A stretch of 64,000 bases of DNA from Rhodospirillaceae bacterium (GTDB lineage: Bacteria; Pseudomonadota; Alphaproteobacteria; Dongiales; Dongiaceae). Positions 25,317-34,548 of this stretch are shown here, piece by piece. Position 1 is the stretch's first letter. Every line of letters begins with the position of its first letter. The translations under genes and the position numbers were made by a program. The stretch spans positions 1 to 64,000 of the forward strand of contig SSEL01000005.1 of the NCBI GenBank assembly GCA_008012315.1. The letters are read 5' to 3'. The notes under the pieces were generated by a model. That model ran no database searches. It was not told where the DNA came from and saw only the letters and a program-made list of their open reading frames with translations.

Positions 25317-27491
25317 ATGAGAAAGACGGCGGATTCGGCGCACGCGATGATTCGTCAGTATGAGCTTGTCGAGCGCGTCAAAGCCTATGATCCGGGCGCG
25401 GATGAGGACGTCCTCAACCGCGCTTATGTTTTTTCGATGAAAGCGCATGGGTCGCAGTCACGGGCTTCCGGCGATCCTTATTTCTCTCACCCGCTCGGCG
25501 TCGCCGAGATTCTGACCCGCCTCAAGCTTGATACCGCATCGATCGTCACCGGCCTGCTGCATGACACGGTCGAAGATACCGATGCGACCCTGGAGCAGAT
25601 CGAAGGTCTGTTCGGCATGGAAATCGGCCGTCTGGTCGATGGCGTCACCAAGCTCTCACGGCTGGAACTGCAATCGGACAACACCAAGCATGCGGAAAAT
25701 TTCCGCAAGCTGGTGCTGGCCATGTCGAATGACATCCGTGTCCTGCTGGTGAAGCTGGCCGACCGCCTGCACAACATGCAGACGCTGCATTTCATCAAAA
25801 GCGAGGACAAACGGCGCCGCATTGCGCTGGAGACCATGGAAATCTATGCGCCTCTCGCCGAGCGCATGGGCATGCATCAGATCAAGGATGAGCTGGAAAC
25901 GCTGGCCTTCAACGAGATCTATCCTGACGCTGCGGTCTCGATCAATCAGCGCCTGAATTTCTTGCGCGAGCAAGATAACGATATTTGCAAGAAGATCATC
26001 GACGAACTGCAGCGGGTCATGGTTGACTCCGGCGTGACATGTCAGGTCTCGGGTCGCGAAAAGACGCCTTACTCCATCTGGCGCAAGATGCAGCAAAAGC
26101 GCATGGAGTTCGAGCAGCTCTCGGACATCATCGCGTTCCGCATTATCGTCAAGGATATCGGCGAGTGCTATCAGGCATTGGGTGTCCTGCACAGCAGCTA
26201 TTCAATGATCCCCGGGCGCTTCAAGGATTACATCTCGACACCCAAGCCGAACAATTACCGCTCGCTGCATACCGGTTTGATCGGGCCGTTCCGTCATCGT
26301 ATCGAGGTCCAGATCCGCACCAAGGAAATGCATGCGATTGCCGAGCTCGGCGTCGCCGCGCATTGGAAGTACAAGCAGGGCGCGCCGCAGGTCGATGGCC
26401 GGCAATATCGCTGGCTTCGCGAATTGCTGGATATTCTCGAACATGCGGCCGGGCCGGAAGAATTCCTGGAACATACCAAGCTGGAAATGTTCCAGGACCA
26501 GGTGTTCTGCTTCACGCCGAAGGGCGATTTGATCGCCTTGCCGCGCGGCGCAACGCCGGTTGACTTTGCCTATGCGGTGCATTCCGAAGTCGGCGATACC
26601 TGCGTCGGCGCCAAGATCAACGGCCGCATCGTGCCGTTGCGCAGTGAATTGCATAACGGCGATCAGGTGGAAATCGTCACCTCGCGGGCGCAGACGCCGT
26701 CGCCGACCTGGGAGCGTTTCGTCGTTACCGGCAAGGCGCGGGCCTGTATCCGCCGCTTCATCCGGACCCAGCAGCGGACCCAGTATGTCGAACTGGGCCG
26801 CGCCATGATGCAGAAGGAATTCCAGCACGAAGGCTATGAATATGCCGACAAGTCGCTGGATGGCGTGCTGAAGAAATTCAAGAGCGATACGGCCGAGGAT
26901 CTGCTGGCCCAGGTGGGGCAGGGCAATCTCGGTGCGCGGGAAGTCATCAATGCGGTGTTCCCGGCATCGCGCAATGTGCAGACCAATGACAAGGTCGTGC
27001 CGATCGGCCGTCCCCGCCCGAAGGTGAAGCGGGACAGTTTCGCCGTGCCGATCCGCGGCCTCATCCCGGGCATGGCCTTGCACTTCGCCGGTTGCTGCCA
27101 TCCGCTGCCGGGCGATCGCATCGTCGGCATCGTGACCACCGGCAAAGGCGTCACCATCCACACGATCGACTGCGAGACCCTTGAGACCTTCGCCGATACG
27201 CCGGAACGCTGGCTCGATGTCGCCTGGGATGTCGATCCGGATTCGGCGGAGAGCCATGTCGGGCGCTTGAATGTGGTGATCACCAATCAGCCGGGCAGCC
27301 TCGGCAGCTTGACAACCGTCATCGGCAAGAATAGCGGCAACATCAACAACCTGAAGATCGTCAACCGGTCGACGGATTTCTTCGAGGTGCTGGTCGATGT
27401 CGAGGTCAAGGATCTGCGGCATCTGACCGGGATCATCGCTGCCTTGCGGGCCACCCCGGCGATCAGCTCGGTTGATCGGGCAAGGGGCTAA
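25317..27491 (+). CDS. rsh: Bifunctional (p)ppGpp synthetase/hydrolase Rsh
   Basis: The 724-residue RelA/SpoT homologue has an N-terminal HD hydrolase domain (SHPLGVAEIL, GLLHDTVEDT, near residues 50-140). The synthetase domain (about 220-370) has GREKTPYSIWRKMQ, DIIAFRIIV and HRIEVQIRTKEMH. A TGS domain (GDLIALPRGATPVDFAYAVH) and a C-terminal ACT domain (LNVVITNQPGSLG) follow. Both catalytic halves look intact, as expected for the single Rsh of alphaproteobacteria. The conserved sequence starts at MIRQYELVERVKAYDP (ATG 25347); the ATG at 25317 is also possible and neither has a strong ribosome binding site. It sets stringent control over the nearby ribosomal genes. Confidence 0.94.
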   Translation: MRKTADSAHAMIRQYELVERVKAYDPGADEDVLNRAYVFSMKAHGSQSRASGDPYFSHPLGVAEILTRLKLDTASIVTGLLHDTVEDTDATLEQIEGLFGMEIGRLVDGVTKLSRLELQSDNTKHAENFRKLVLAMSNDIRVLLVKLADRLHNMQTLHFIKSEDKRRRIALETMEIYAPLAERMGMHQIKDELETLAFNEIYPDAAVSINQRLNFLREQDNDICKKIIDELQRVMVDSGVTCQVSGREKTPYSIWRKMQQKRMEFEQLSDIIAFRIIVKDIGECYQALGVLHSSYSMIPGRFKDYISTPKPNNYRSLHTGLIGPFRHRIEVQIRTKEMHAIAELGVAAHWKYKQGAPQVDGRQYRWLRELLDILEHAAGPEEFLEHTKLEMFQDQVFCFTPKGDLIALPRGATPVDFAYAVHSEVGDTCVGAKINGRIVPLRSELHNGDQVEIVTSRAQTPSPTWERFVVTGKARACIRRFIRTQQRTQYVELGRAMMQKEFQHEGYEYADKSLDGVLKKFKSDTAEDLLAQVGQGNLGAREVINAVFPASRNVQTNDKVVPIGRPRPKVKRDSFAVPIRGLIPGMALHFAGCCHPLPGDRIVGIVTTGKGVTIHTIDCETLETFADTPERWLDVAWDVDPDSAESHVGRLNVVITNQPGSLGSLTTVIGKNSGNINNLKIVNRSTDFFEVLVDVEVKDLRHLTGIIAALRATPAISSVDRARG

Positions 27492-27597
27492 GCCATCCTC
27501 GATTGCAGCTGGACAGGGCTGTCCCGGATCGGTTTCACTGGAAATCCTGACGCGCGGCTGTCCGTCAGGTCGCAACAATAGCTGACAAGTGGCTGGC

Positions 27598-28002
27598 ATG
27601 ATTCTCGGCATCGGGAATGACATCATCGATATCCGCCGGATCGAAAATTCGCTGGAGCGTTATGGCGACCGTTTCGTCCAGCGTCTTTTTACCGAGATCG
27701 AACAGGTAAAGTCGGATCGGCGCGCCAATCGGGCGGCATCCTATGCCAAGAGGTTCGCGGCAAAGGAGGCCTGTTCCAAGGCGCTCGGCACCGGCATCCA
27801 TCAAGGGGTTTTCTGGCGGGATATGGGAGTGGTCAACCTGCCCTCCGGCAAGCCCACGATGAAATTGACCGGCGGGGCCCTGGCACGGTTGCAGGCGATG
27901 ACGCCCCCAGGAATGGTGGCGCAGATCGACCTGACCATCACCGATGATTTTCCCCAGGCGCAGGCAATCGTTATTATTTCAGCTATTCCGATTGCCGGCT
28001 AA
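27598..28002 (+). CDS. acpS: Holo-[acyl-carrier-protein] synthase
   Basis: The 134-residue enzyme transfers 4'-phosphopantetheine from CoA to ACP. It has [13 protein letters not shown] at the start, with the Mg-binding Asp, and [17 protein letters not shown] with the catalytic Glu. The ATG at 27598 gives the usual MILGIGND start; a GTG at 27589 would add three residues. No good ribosome binding site is seen. It sits between rsh and lepB, as in related genomes, although pdxJ, often found before it, is not here. Confidence 0.93.
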   Translation: MILGIGNDIIDIRRIENSLERYGDRFVQRLFTEIEQVKSDRRANRAASYAKRFAAKEACSKALGTGIHQGVFWRDMGVVNLPSGKPTMKLTGGALARLQAMTPPGMVAQIDLTITDDFPQAQAIVIISAIPIAG

Positions 28003-28202
28003 GTCCCGGAAGTTTCGCCGCTATTGCCGCCAATCCAGCCTTTCCGGGCAGCGGCAAATTGCACGTGATAGGGTCAAGTTGCTGTCGCGCCTTGACTTTC
28101 CCGTTCCTGGCTGGCTTGATCCGCCCCGACTCCTGCTGTACCCCTAGTCATCGCCCCTGGGGACGAGCGGGGCCAATTCCACCAGCGGAGCCATGATCAT
28201 CA

Positions 28203-28985
28203 ATGCCGCGCAAGACCTCCGGCACGTTCCAGGAAATCTGGGATTTCGTGAAGACCGTTATCTGGGCAGGCGTCATTGCCATCCTGATCCGGACCTTCCT
28301 GTATGAGCCCTTCAACATTCCTTCCGGATCGATGATTCCGACGCTGTTGATCGGCGATTACCTCTTCGTTTCCAAGACATCATTCGGTTACAGCAAGTAT
28401 TCCTTCCCGCTGTCGATCGTTCCCTTCGAAGGGCGTATCTGGGACGGCGACCCGAAACGCGGCGACGTCATCGTCTTTCGGCCGCCGGGCGAGGTTGAGA
28501 ACGATTTCATCAAGCGCCTGATCGGCCTGCCGGGCGACCGCGTCCAGGTCCGCAATGGTATCCTCTATATCAATGGCGAGCAGGTGAAGCGGGAGCGGAT
28601 CGAGGATTATGTCGACCCCGATGATCCGAATGCCATGCCGGTGCCGCAATATATCGAGACCTTGCCCGGCGGCGTCAGCCACCGCATCATCGAATCGAGC
28701 GGCGATTCCGGCAGCCTCGACAACACACCGATCTATGTCGTGCCGGCGGATCATTATTTCATGATGGGCGATAATCGTGATGGCTCGAATGACAGCCGCA
28801 TGTTGACCCGTGCGGCATCCAGCTTCGCGCCGACCGATGAAATCACCGAAAAGAATGCGGATCTCCTGGGCACCGTCGGTTTCGTGCCGAAGGAGAACCT
28901 GATCGGTCCGGCGAAGATCCTCTTCTTCTCATGGAGCAAGCCGTTCCATGTCCGGTGGAACCGCCTGTTCGACCTGGTGAAATGA
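28203..28985 (+). CDS. lepB: Signal peptidase I
   Basis: The 260-residue inner-membrane protease removes signal peptides. One N-terminal membrane segment is at about 15-33. Catalytic Ser43 is in PSGSMIPTLLIGDYL and catalytic Lys104 in DFIKRLIGLPGD. Box E is MMGDNRDGSNDSR. GGAG lies about 12 bases before the ATG at 28203. An ATG at 28193 is in another frame. It overlaps rnc by four bases (ATGA), so the two are translationally coupled. Confidence 0.95.
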   Translation: MPRKTSGTFQEIWDFVKTVIWAGVIAILIRTFLYEPFNIPSGSMIPTLLIGDYLFVSKTSFGYSKYSFPLSIVPFEGRIWDGDPKRGDVIVFRPPGEVENDFIKRLIGLPGDRVQVRNGILYINGEQVKRERIEDYVDPDDPNAMPVPQYIETLPGGVSHRIIESSGDSGSLDNTPIYVVPADHYFMMGDNRDGSNDSRMLTRAASSFAPTDEITEKNADLLGTVGFVPKENLIGPAKILFFSWSKPFHVRWNRLFDLVK

Positions 28986-29707
28986 GCCCGCGCAGTGGCC
29001 CTGATCTGGCGGCTTTGGCTGCTGCGCTTGGCTATCAGTTTGCCGATCCGGGTTTCCTACGGACGGCGATCACCCATCCCAGTGCATTGACCCGCAGCGG
29101 CGGCCGTCGGGGCCCCCGCCAGGTTAGCGATGCCGACAACCAGCGCCTGGAATTCCTCGGCGACCGGATTCTCGGCCTGGTGATCGCGGAGATGCTGTTC
29201 CGGACCTTTCCCGGCGAGAATGAAGGCGCCCTGGCAAAACGCCTGGCGGCTTTGGTCCGCCAGGAGGGGTTGGCGCGGGTGGCGCGGTCCATCGATCTCG
29301 GCAAATATCTGATCCTGTCGCGGGGTGAAGCCGAAAGCGGCGGACGCGATAATCCGGCCTCGCTCGCCGATGCCTGCGAGGCGGTCATCGGCGCCATCTA
29401 CCTTGATGGCGGGCTCGATCCAGCGCGCGACTTCATCATGCGCATGTGGTCGCCGATGATGAATCGCGATGCCAAGCCGCCGCAGGATTCCAAGACGGCG
29501 CTGCAGGAATGGGCCCAGGCTGACGGATTGCCGCTGCCGGTTTATGATGTCATTGAAAGCAGCGGCCCGCCCCATGACCCGACCTTTACCGTTCAGGTCC
29601 GGGTCGAAGGGCATGAACCGGCGGCTGCCAGCGGGCGGTCGAAGCGGGCGGCCGAGCAGTTGGCGGCGGCGGCTTTCATGGCGCGGCTGCGTGGCCATAG
29701 CGAATAG
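28982..29707 (+). CDS. rnc: Ribonuclease III
   Basis: The 241-residue double-strand RNA endonuclease matures rRNA and controls mRNAs. The signature is NQRLEFLGDRILGL (residues 53-66) with E57 and D61; the second metal pair is D130 and E133 in DACEAVIGAIYLDGG. A double-stranded RNA-binding domain covers about 170-238 (SKTALQEWAQADGLPLPVY, ending SKRAAEQLAAAAF). The start codon overlaps the lepB stop. The era gene follows after 86 bases; rnc-era is a conserved ribosome-assembly pairing. Confidence 0.96.
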   Translation: MSPRSGPDLAALAAALGYQFADPGFLRTAITHPSALTRSGGRRGPRQVSDADNQRLEFLGDRILGLVIAEMLFRTFPGENEGALAKRLAALVRQEGLARVARSIDLGKYLILSRGEAESGGRDNPASLADACEAVIGAIYLDGGLDPARDFIMRMWSPMMNRDAKPPQDSKTALQEWAQADGLPLPVYDVIESSGPPHDPTFTVQVRVEGHEPAAASGRSKRAAEQLAAAAFMARLRGHSE

Positions 29708-29793
29708 TTCTGGGCGAATAACTGAGCGGATAAATCTGGGCGAATGAGACGGCGCGCATAAAGAAGCACGACGCCTGGATTAGAGGAGCATAA

Positions 29794-30708
29794 ATGACCA
29801 ATAGCGATGCGATGGCTGATCGCTGCGGCTTCGTCGCCTTGATCGGCGCACCCAATGCCGGCAAATCGACTTTGCTCAACCGGCTGGTCGGCGCCAAGAT
29901 CTCGATCGTCAGCCCCAAGGTGCAGACGACGCGCCGCCGTGTCCTCGGCATCGCCATGCGCGATCGGGCGCAGATCATTTTCATCGATACGCCCGGCATC
30001 TTCGCCCCCAAGCGTCGTCTCGACCGCGCCATGGTGGCCGCGGCCTGGGGCGGCACCGAGGAAGCGGACCAGATCGTCCTGCTGGTCGATGCTGAACGGA
30101 AATCGATCGACGACGATACGAAGCGCATTATCGAGGAATTGAAAGCGGCGGGCCGCAAAGCAATCCTCGCCATCAACAAGGTCGATGCGGTGAAGCGCGA
30201 GAAGTTGCTGGGCCTGGCGGCGGAGTTGAACGCGCTCTATGACTTCACCGATACCTTCATGATCTCGGCGCAGACCGGCAGCGGCGTCGATCACCTGATG
30301 AAGGTGCTGACCGATCGCCTGCCCGAAGGGCCGCATCATTTCGCGGAAGACGATCTGACAGATATATCGCTGCGTCTCCTGGCGGCGGAAATGACGCGGG
30401 AATATCTCTTCCGCCAGTTGCACGATGAATTGCCTTATGACCTGACTGTCGAAGCCGAGGGCTGGGAAGAATTCAACGATGGCAGCGTCAAGATCAACCA
30501 TGTCATCTACATCGCCCGGGATAGCCAGAAGGCCATCGTGCTGGGCAAGGGCGGGCAGCGGATCAAATCGGTGCGGGCGGCGGCACAAAAGGATATCCAG
30601 GAGATGCTGCAGCGCCGGGTGCACCTCTTCCTCTTCGTGAAGGTGCGCGAGGACTGGCAGGAAGATCCCGAGCGTTATCGCGAAATGGGCATCGATTTCG
30701 AGAAGTGA
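29794..30708 (+). CDS. era: GTPase Era
   Basis: The 304-residue GTPase binds the 3' end of 16S rRNA and helps assemble the 30S subunit. G1 is GAPNAGKST (K24), G3 is DTPGIF and G4 is NKVD. A C-terminal KH domain contains HVIYIARDSQKAIVLGKGGQRIK. GAGGAGC lies just upstream of the ATG. It follows rnc and precedes recO, separated from the latter by a palindromic spacer. Confidence 0.97.
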   Translation: MTNSDAMADRCGFVALIGAPNAGKSTLLNRLVGAKISIVSPKVQTTRRRVLGIAMRDRAQIIFIDTPGIFAPKRRLDRAMVAAAWGGTEEADQIVLLVDAERKSIDDDTKRIIEELKAAGRKAILAINKVDAVKREKLLGLAAELNALYDFTDTFMISAQTGSGVDHLMKVLTDRLPEGPHHFAEDDLTDISLRLLAAEMTREYLFRQLHDELPYDLTVEAEGWEEFNDGSVKINHVIYIARDSQKAIVLGKGGQRIKSVRAAAQKDIQEMLQRRVHLFLFVKVREDWQEDPERYREMGIDFEK

Positions 30709-30760
30709 GTCTCCGCGCCACCGGATCATCCCTGCTAGAGCCGGATGGTCACAAGTGGAA

Positions 30761-30774
30761 TCACTCTAGAGTGA
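30761..30774. repeat. Perfect 14-bp palindrome before recO
   Basis: TCACTCTAGAGTGA is a perfect palindrome ending three bases before the recO start codon. The bases before it (from 30736: CTAGAGCCGGATGG, then AAGTGGAA) resemble the dispersed intergenic repeats of alphaproteobacteria that start with TAGAGC and contain AAGTGG. It covers the normal ribosome-binding position of recO. Confidence 0.5.
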
Positions 30775-30777
30775 CGC

Positions 30778-31581
30778 ATGGATTGGCAGGACGAAGCGAT
30801 TGTATTGGCTGCGCGGCATTACGGCGAGCATGACGCCGTCCTGACGCTGCTGACGCGCGAACACGGTCGCCATCTTGGCCTCTTGCGCGGCGGCTTCTCG
30901 CGCCGCCAGCGGCCGGTCATCGAGCTCGGCAATCGGCTGCAGGCCACTTGGCGGGCGCGGCTGCCCGAGCAGCTTGGCAATTACCAGATTGAAGGACTGC
31001 AATCCGTTGCTGCTCTTTTGCTGGATCAGCCGCTTCGCCTTGCCGCCCTGGCGTCTGCTTGCGGCACGATCGATGCCGCCTTGCCCGAGCGCGAGCCGCA
31101 TCCGGAAATCTTTGTCGACCTCGATATCCTGATCGCCCGCTTGATCGAGGAAGCTGTTCCCGGCGAAGATGGCAGGCCCGGCGAGGATCGCTGGCTGGTG
31201 GAATATGTGCGCTGGGAGTTGACGCTGCTGGCCGATCTCGGTTTTGGTCTCGATCTCACCCACTGTGCGGTGACAGGCGAAACTGAAGACCTGACTTATG
31301 TGTCACCAAAGAGCGGGCGGGCCGTGACCCGGTCGGCGGGCCGGGGCTACCATGATCGCCTGCTGCCTCTGCCGGCTTTCCTGGCCGAAGATCATGCTGC
31401 CCGGCCGGACCGGGCAGCCATTCTGGATGGCCTGCGCCTTACCGGCCATTTCCTGTCCCGCCATGTTTTCGCGCAGACAGGGCAGTCCTCGAGATTGGGG
31501 GCATCCGCGATTTCAAAGCAATCGGCCCAGGCAGAGGGGCCAATGGCGCGCCGGCAATTTCTTCAACGGCTTCAGGGTTAG
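30778..31581 (+). CDS. recO: DNA repair protein RecO
   Basis: The 267-residue protein loads RecA in the RecFOR gap-repair pathway. The N-terminal OB fold shows DEAIVLAARHYGEHDAVLTLLT and GRHLGLLRGG, both typical. A central helical part (DLDILIARLIEEAVP, YVRWELTLLADLGFGLDL) is followed by CAVTGETEDLTYVSPKSGRAV, in which only one of the usual zinc Cys residues remains. There is no clear ribosome binding site, because a palindrome occupies that position. It follows era, as is common. Confidence 0.92.
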   Translation: MDWQDEAIVLAARHYGEHDAVLTLLTREHGRHLGLLRGGFSRRQRPVIELGNRLQATWRARLPEQLGNYQIEGLQSVAALLLDQPLRLAALASACGTIDAALPEREPHPEIFVDLDILIARLIEEAVPGEDGRPGEDRWLVEYVRWELTLLADLGFGLDLTHCAVTGETEDLTYVSPKSGRAVTRSAGRGYHDRLLPLPAFLAEDHAARPDRAAILDGLRLTGHFLSRHVFAQTGQSSRLGASAISKQSAQAEGPMARRQFLQRLQG

Positions 31582-31750
31582 CTCCCTGCAAGGTTGGCAT
31601 TTCACCGATCGTGGACCTTGCCGCCGGCAGTGGTCCTGGCCTAGACATGCGTTCCCCCGCTATCTATCGTTTTGCACCGAATCAGCCGGGGAATGCTAAG
31701 ATCACGTGGGACGTCGATCCCGGTAAATGATTGAGACCAAAGGATATAGT

Positions 31751-34003
31751 ATGGCCAAGAAGGCAACCGCAAAATCCCAGCCGCCCGAGCCGCCCAGCGG
31801 CGATATCCGTGTCGTCGACATGGCGGAGGCCTTGGGCGAGCGTTACCTCTCTTACGCGCTCTCCACCATCATGTCGCGCTCCCTGCCGGATGTGCGTGAC
31901 GGCCTGAAGCCCGTTCATCGCCGCCTGCTTTACGCGATGCGCCAGCTCCGGCTGGAGCCGGGCCAGGGTTACAAGAAATCGGCCCGCGTGGTCGGTGATG
32001 TGATCGGTCAATACCATCCCCATGGCGATCAATCGATTTACGATGCCCTTGTGCGCATGGCGCAGGATTTCGCCCAGCGTTATCCCATGGTCGATGGCCA
32101 GGGGAATTTCGGCAATATCGACGGCGACAATGCCGCGGCGATGCGTTACACCGAGGCGCGCCTGACCGAAGCTGCCGCTTTGATGTTGGACGGCATCACC
32201 GAGGATACGGTCGATTTCCGCGCCACCTATGACGGCGAGAATGTCGAGCCGGTTGTCTTGCCGGCGGCCTTCCCCAATTTTCTCGCGAACGGCGCGCAGG
32301 GTATCGCCGTCGGCATGGCGACCAGTGTGCCGCCGCATAATGTGGCGGAAGTCTGCGACGCGCTGCAGCACCTGATCAAATCGCCGAATGCGACGATCGA
32401 GAAACTGGTCAGCCTGATGCCCGGGCCGGATTTCCCGACCGGCGGCATCCTCTGTGAATCCCGGGAGACGATGATCGAGGCCTATCGCACCGGCCGGGGC
32501 TCGTTCCGTATCCGCTCGCGCTGGGAAAAAGAGGATCTGAAGGGGGGCGGCTGGCAGATCGTCGTCACCGAAATTCCCTATCAGGTGGCGAAGTCAAAAC
32601 TGATCGAGAAGGTCGCCGATCTTCTGCATGAGAAGAAGCTGCCTTTCCTCGATGATATTCGCGATGAATCCACCACCGATGTCCGCATCGTGCTGGTGCC
32701 GAAGAGCCGCAATGTCGAGCCGCTTCATCTGATGGAACAACTGTTCCGCCAGACCGATTTCGAAACCCGCTTCGGCCTCAACATGAACGTGCTGGATGCC
32801 AGCCAGACGCCGCGCGTCATGCCGCTGCCGGACGTGCTGCGCGCGTTCCTCGATCACCGCCGTGAGGTGCTGATCCGGCGCAGCAAGTTCCGCCTGGGCG
32901 AAATCGAGCGGCGATTGGAGATTCTGGAAGGCTATCTGGTCGCCTATCTCAATATCGATGAGGTCATCCGTATCATCCGGCATGAGGACGAGCCAAAGCC
33001 GGTCATGATGAAGAAATGGGATCTGACCGATCTGCAGGCTGAATCCATCCTCAATATGCGCCTCAAGTCTTTGCGCAAGCTGGAAGAGGTGGAGATCAAA
33101 GGCGAGCACAAGAAACTCAGCCAGGAAAAGAAAGATATCAATCAGCTCCTCAATGAAGAAGGCCTGCAGTGGTCACGGATCTCCGATGAGATCGGCGAGC
33201 TGAAAAAGACCTATGGTGCAAAGACGGAATTGGGACGCCGCCGCACGGCTTTCGGCGATGCGCCGAGCGCGGTGGTCATTCCCTTGGAAGCCATGGTCGA
33301 GCGCGAGCCGGTGACGGTCATCTGTTCGGCCAAGGGCTGGATCCGCACTATGAAAGGCCATGTGGAAGAGAGTTCGGAAATCAAGTTCAAGGATGGTGAC
33401 CGGGCCAAGTTCCACATCCAATGCGAGACCACCGACAAGCTGCTGGTGTTCGGCACCAACGGAAAATTCTACACGATCGGTGTCGATAAGCTGCCGGGTG
33501 GTCGCGGCCATGGCGAGCCGATCCGGCTCATGATCGATCTCGGCAACGATCAGGATATTGTCGACCTGATGATCCACAAGCCGGGTATCAAACTGCTGGT
33601 GGCAGCGCATGACGGCCGCGGCTTCGTTGTCCCCTCCGACGATATCGTGGCGCAAACCCGTTCCGGCAAGCAGGTGTTGGTGCTGGGTGAGGGCGGGGAG
33701 GCGACGATCTGCGTGCCGGTGCCGCCGGCGGCCGATATGCTGGCAACGATCGGCGAAAACCGCAAATTGCTGATCTTCCCGCTGAAGGACGTGCCGGAAA
33801 TGAGCCGTGGCCGCGGCGTCACCTTGCAGAAATACAAGGATGGCGGCATCAGCGATGCCAGGGCTTTCAAGAAATCGGAAGGCCTGAGCTGGCGCCATGG
33901 CACCGGACAGCGCACGGAAACGAATATCAAGGATTGGATCGGCGAACGCGCGCAAGCCGGCCGGTTGCCACCGAACGGGTTCCCGCGCGGCAACAAATTC
34001 TAA
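31751..34003 (+). CDS. parC: DNA topoisomerase IV subunit A
   Basis: The 750-residue protein cuts and rejoins DNA to decatenate chromosomes, with ParE. Catalytic Tyr133 is in [11 protein letters not shown]. The quinolone-determining loop reads [13 protein letters not shown], with Gln94 where E. coli ParC has Ser80, and Asp98 at the Glu84 position. The C-terminal β-pinwheel region (from about residue 490) ends with [18 protein letters not shown], typical of ParC. The ATG at 31751 has AAAGGAT upstream; an earlier ATG at 31727 adds eight residues. It ends at a strong terminator. ParE is not in the window. Confidence 0.95.
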   Translation: MAKKATAKSQPPEPPSGDIRVVDMAEALGERYLSYALSTIMSRSLPDVRDGLKPVHRRLLYAMRQLRLEPGQGYKKSARVVGDVIGQYHPHGDQSIYDALVRMAQDFAQRYPMVDGQGNFGNIDGDNAAAMRYTEARLTEAAALMLDGITEDTVDFRATYDGENVEPVVLPAAFPNFLANGAQGIAVGMATSVPPHNVAEVCDALQHLIKSPNATIEKLVSLMPGPDFPTGGILCESRETMIEAYRTGRGSFRIRSRWEKEDLKGGGWQIVVTEIPYQVAKSKLIEKVADLLHEKKLPFLDDIRDESTTDVRIVLVPKSRNVEPLHLMEQLFRQTDFETRFGLNMNVLDASQTPRVMPLPDVLRAFLDHRREVLIRRSKFRLGEIERRLEILEGYLVAYLNIDEVIRIIRHEDEPKPVMMKKWDLTDLQAESILNMRLKSLRKLEEVEIKGEHKKLSQEKKDINQLLNEEGLQWSRISDEIGELKKTYGAKTELGRRRTAFGDAPSAVVIPLEAMVEREPVTVICSAKGWIRTMKGHVEESSEIKFKDGDRAKFHIQCETTDKLLVFGTNGKFYTIGVDKLPGGRGHGEPIRLMIDLGNDQDIVDLMIHKPGIKLLVAAHDGRGFVVPSDDIVAQTRSGKQVLVLGEGGEATICVPVPPAADMLATIGENRKLLIFPLKDVPEMSRGRGVTLQKYKDGGISDARAFKKSEGLSWRHGTGQRTETNIKDWIGERAQAGRLPPNGFPRGNKF

Positions 34004-34028
34004 ATTTCGACGACATGCTGAGACGATT

Positions 34029-34050
34029 GGGCCGGCGGACTTGCCGGCCC
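34029..34050 (+). terminator. Rho-independent terminator of parC
   Basis: GGGCCGGC (34029-34036) pairs perfectly with GCCGGCCC (34043-34050) around a six-base loop and is followed by TTTCTGTTT. It lies 25 bases after the parC stop. Confidence 0.88.
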
Positions 34051-34078
34051 TTTCTGTTTGGGAGATCCCGCCTGACAT

Positions 34079-34102
34079 CAACTGACACCACGTTGTCAGT
34101 TG
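34079..34102. promoter_or_regulatory. Candidate operator for the WYL regulator
   Basis: CAACTGACA (34079-34087) and TGTCAGTTG (34094-34102) form a perfect 9-bp inverted repeat with a six-base spacer. It lies 50 bases upstream of the alpha/beta-barrel gene and so ahead of both that gene and the WYL-type regulator. It is well placed for autoregulation. Confidence 0.6.
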
Positions 34103-34152
34103 CCCTCGCTTAGGATGCTTGCAGAAACAATCGGGCAGCCTGCGAGGATAGG

Positions 34153-34506
34153 ATGATGACCAATCCCTTCTATCGAAAAAAGCATGCGGTGACCGGCCTG
34201 ACCACGATCGGGCAGGTCCTGGAAATCGCCACCTTTTCATTGGCCGAGAACGTCACGGAAGAGCATTTCATGGCGGCGGCGGAAGCCTCGACCGGCGCCT
34301 TGATCACGCTGCCCGGCTTTCTTGGCCGACGTCTTGCCAAAGGGCCCGATGGCACCTGGATCGATATTGCCGAATGGCGCGATGAGGCGTCCGCCAGGGC
34401 CGCAGCCGCGGTTTTCCATAAGCTTTCCCAGGCCGAGACCTTCTGCTCCATGATCGATATGCGCTCCGTCAAAATGAGCCATCACCACATCGTCACCGCC
34501 GGATGA
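34153..34506 (+). CDS. Dimeric alpha/beta-barrel (ABM-like) protein
   Basis: The 117-residue protein resembles the antibiotic-biosynthesis-monooxygenase/dimeric ferredoxin-like fold: ITTLPGF-type centre (ALITLPGFLGRRLAKGPDGT), WIDIAEWRDEASARAAA, and a His-rich tail MSHHHIVTAG. No catalytic motif can be assigned. GAGGATAGG precedes the double ATG. It is followed 42 bases later by a WYL-domain regulator, and they share one upstream inverted repeat, so the regulator probably controls it. Such pairs are frequent and may respond to small electrophiles or aromatic compounds, but that is inference. Confidence 0.7.
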   Translation: MMTNPFYRKKHAVTGLTTIGQVLEIATFSLAENVTEEHFMAAAEASTGALITLPGFLGRRLAKGPDGTWIDIAEWRDEASARAAAAVFHKLSQAETFCSMIDMRSVKMSHHHIVTAG

Positions 34507-34548
34507 GCGGGCGGAACGGGTGATCGCGCGGCGGGGCAGGTAGCACAG

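Noticed and set aside
28193..28202. Alternative ATG ahead of lepB with a better-spaced GGAG
   Set aside because: It is in a different frame and the product does not resemble a known protein, while the lepB frame begins at 28203 with a normal signal-peptidase N-terminus.
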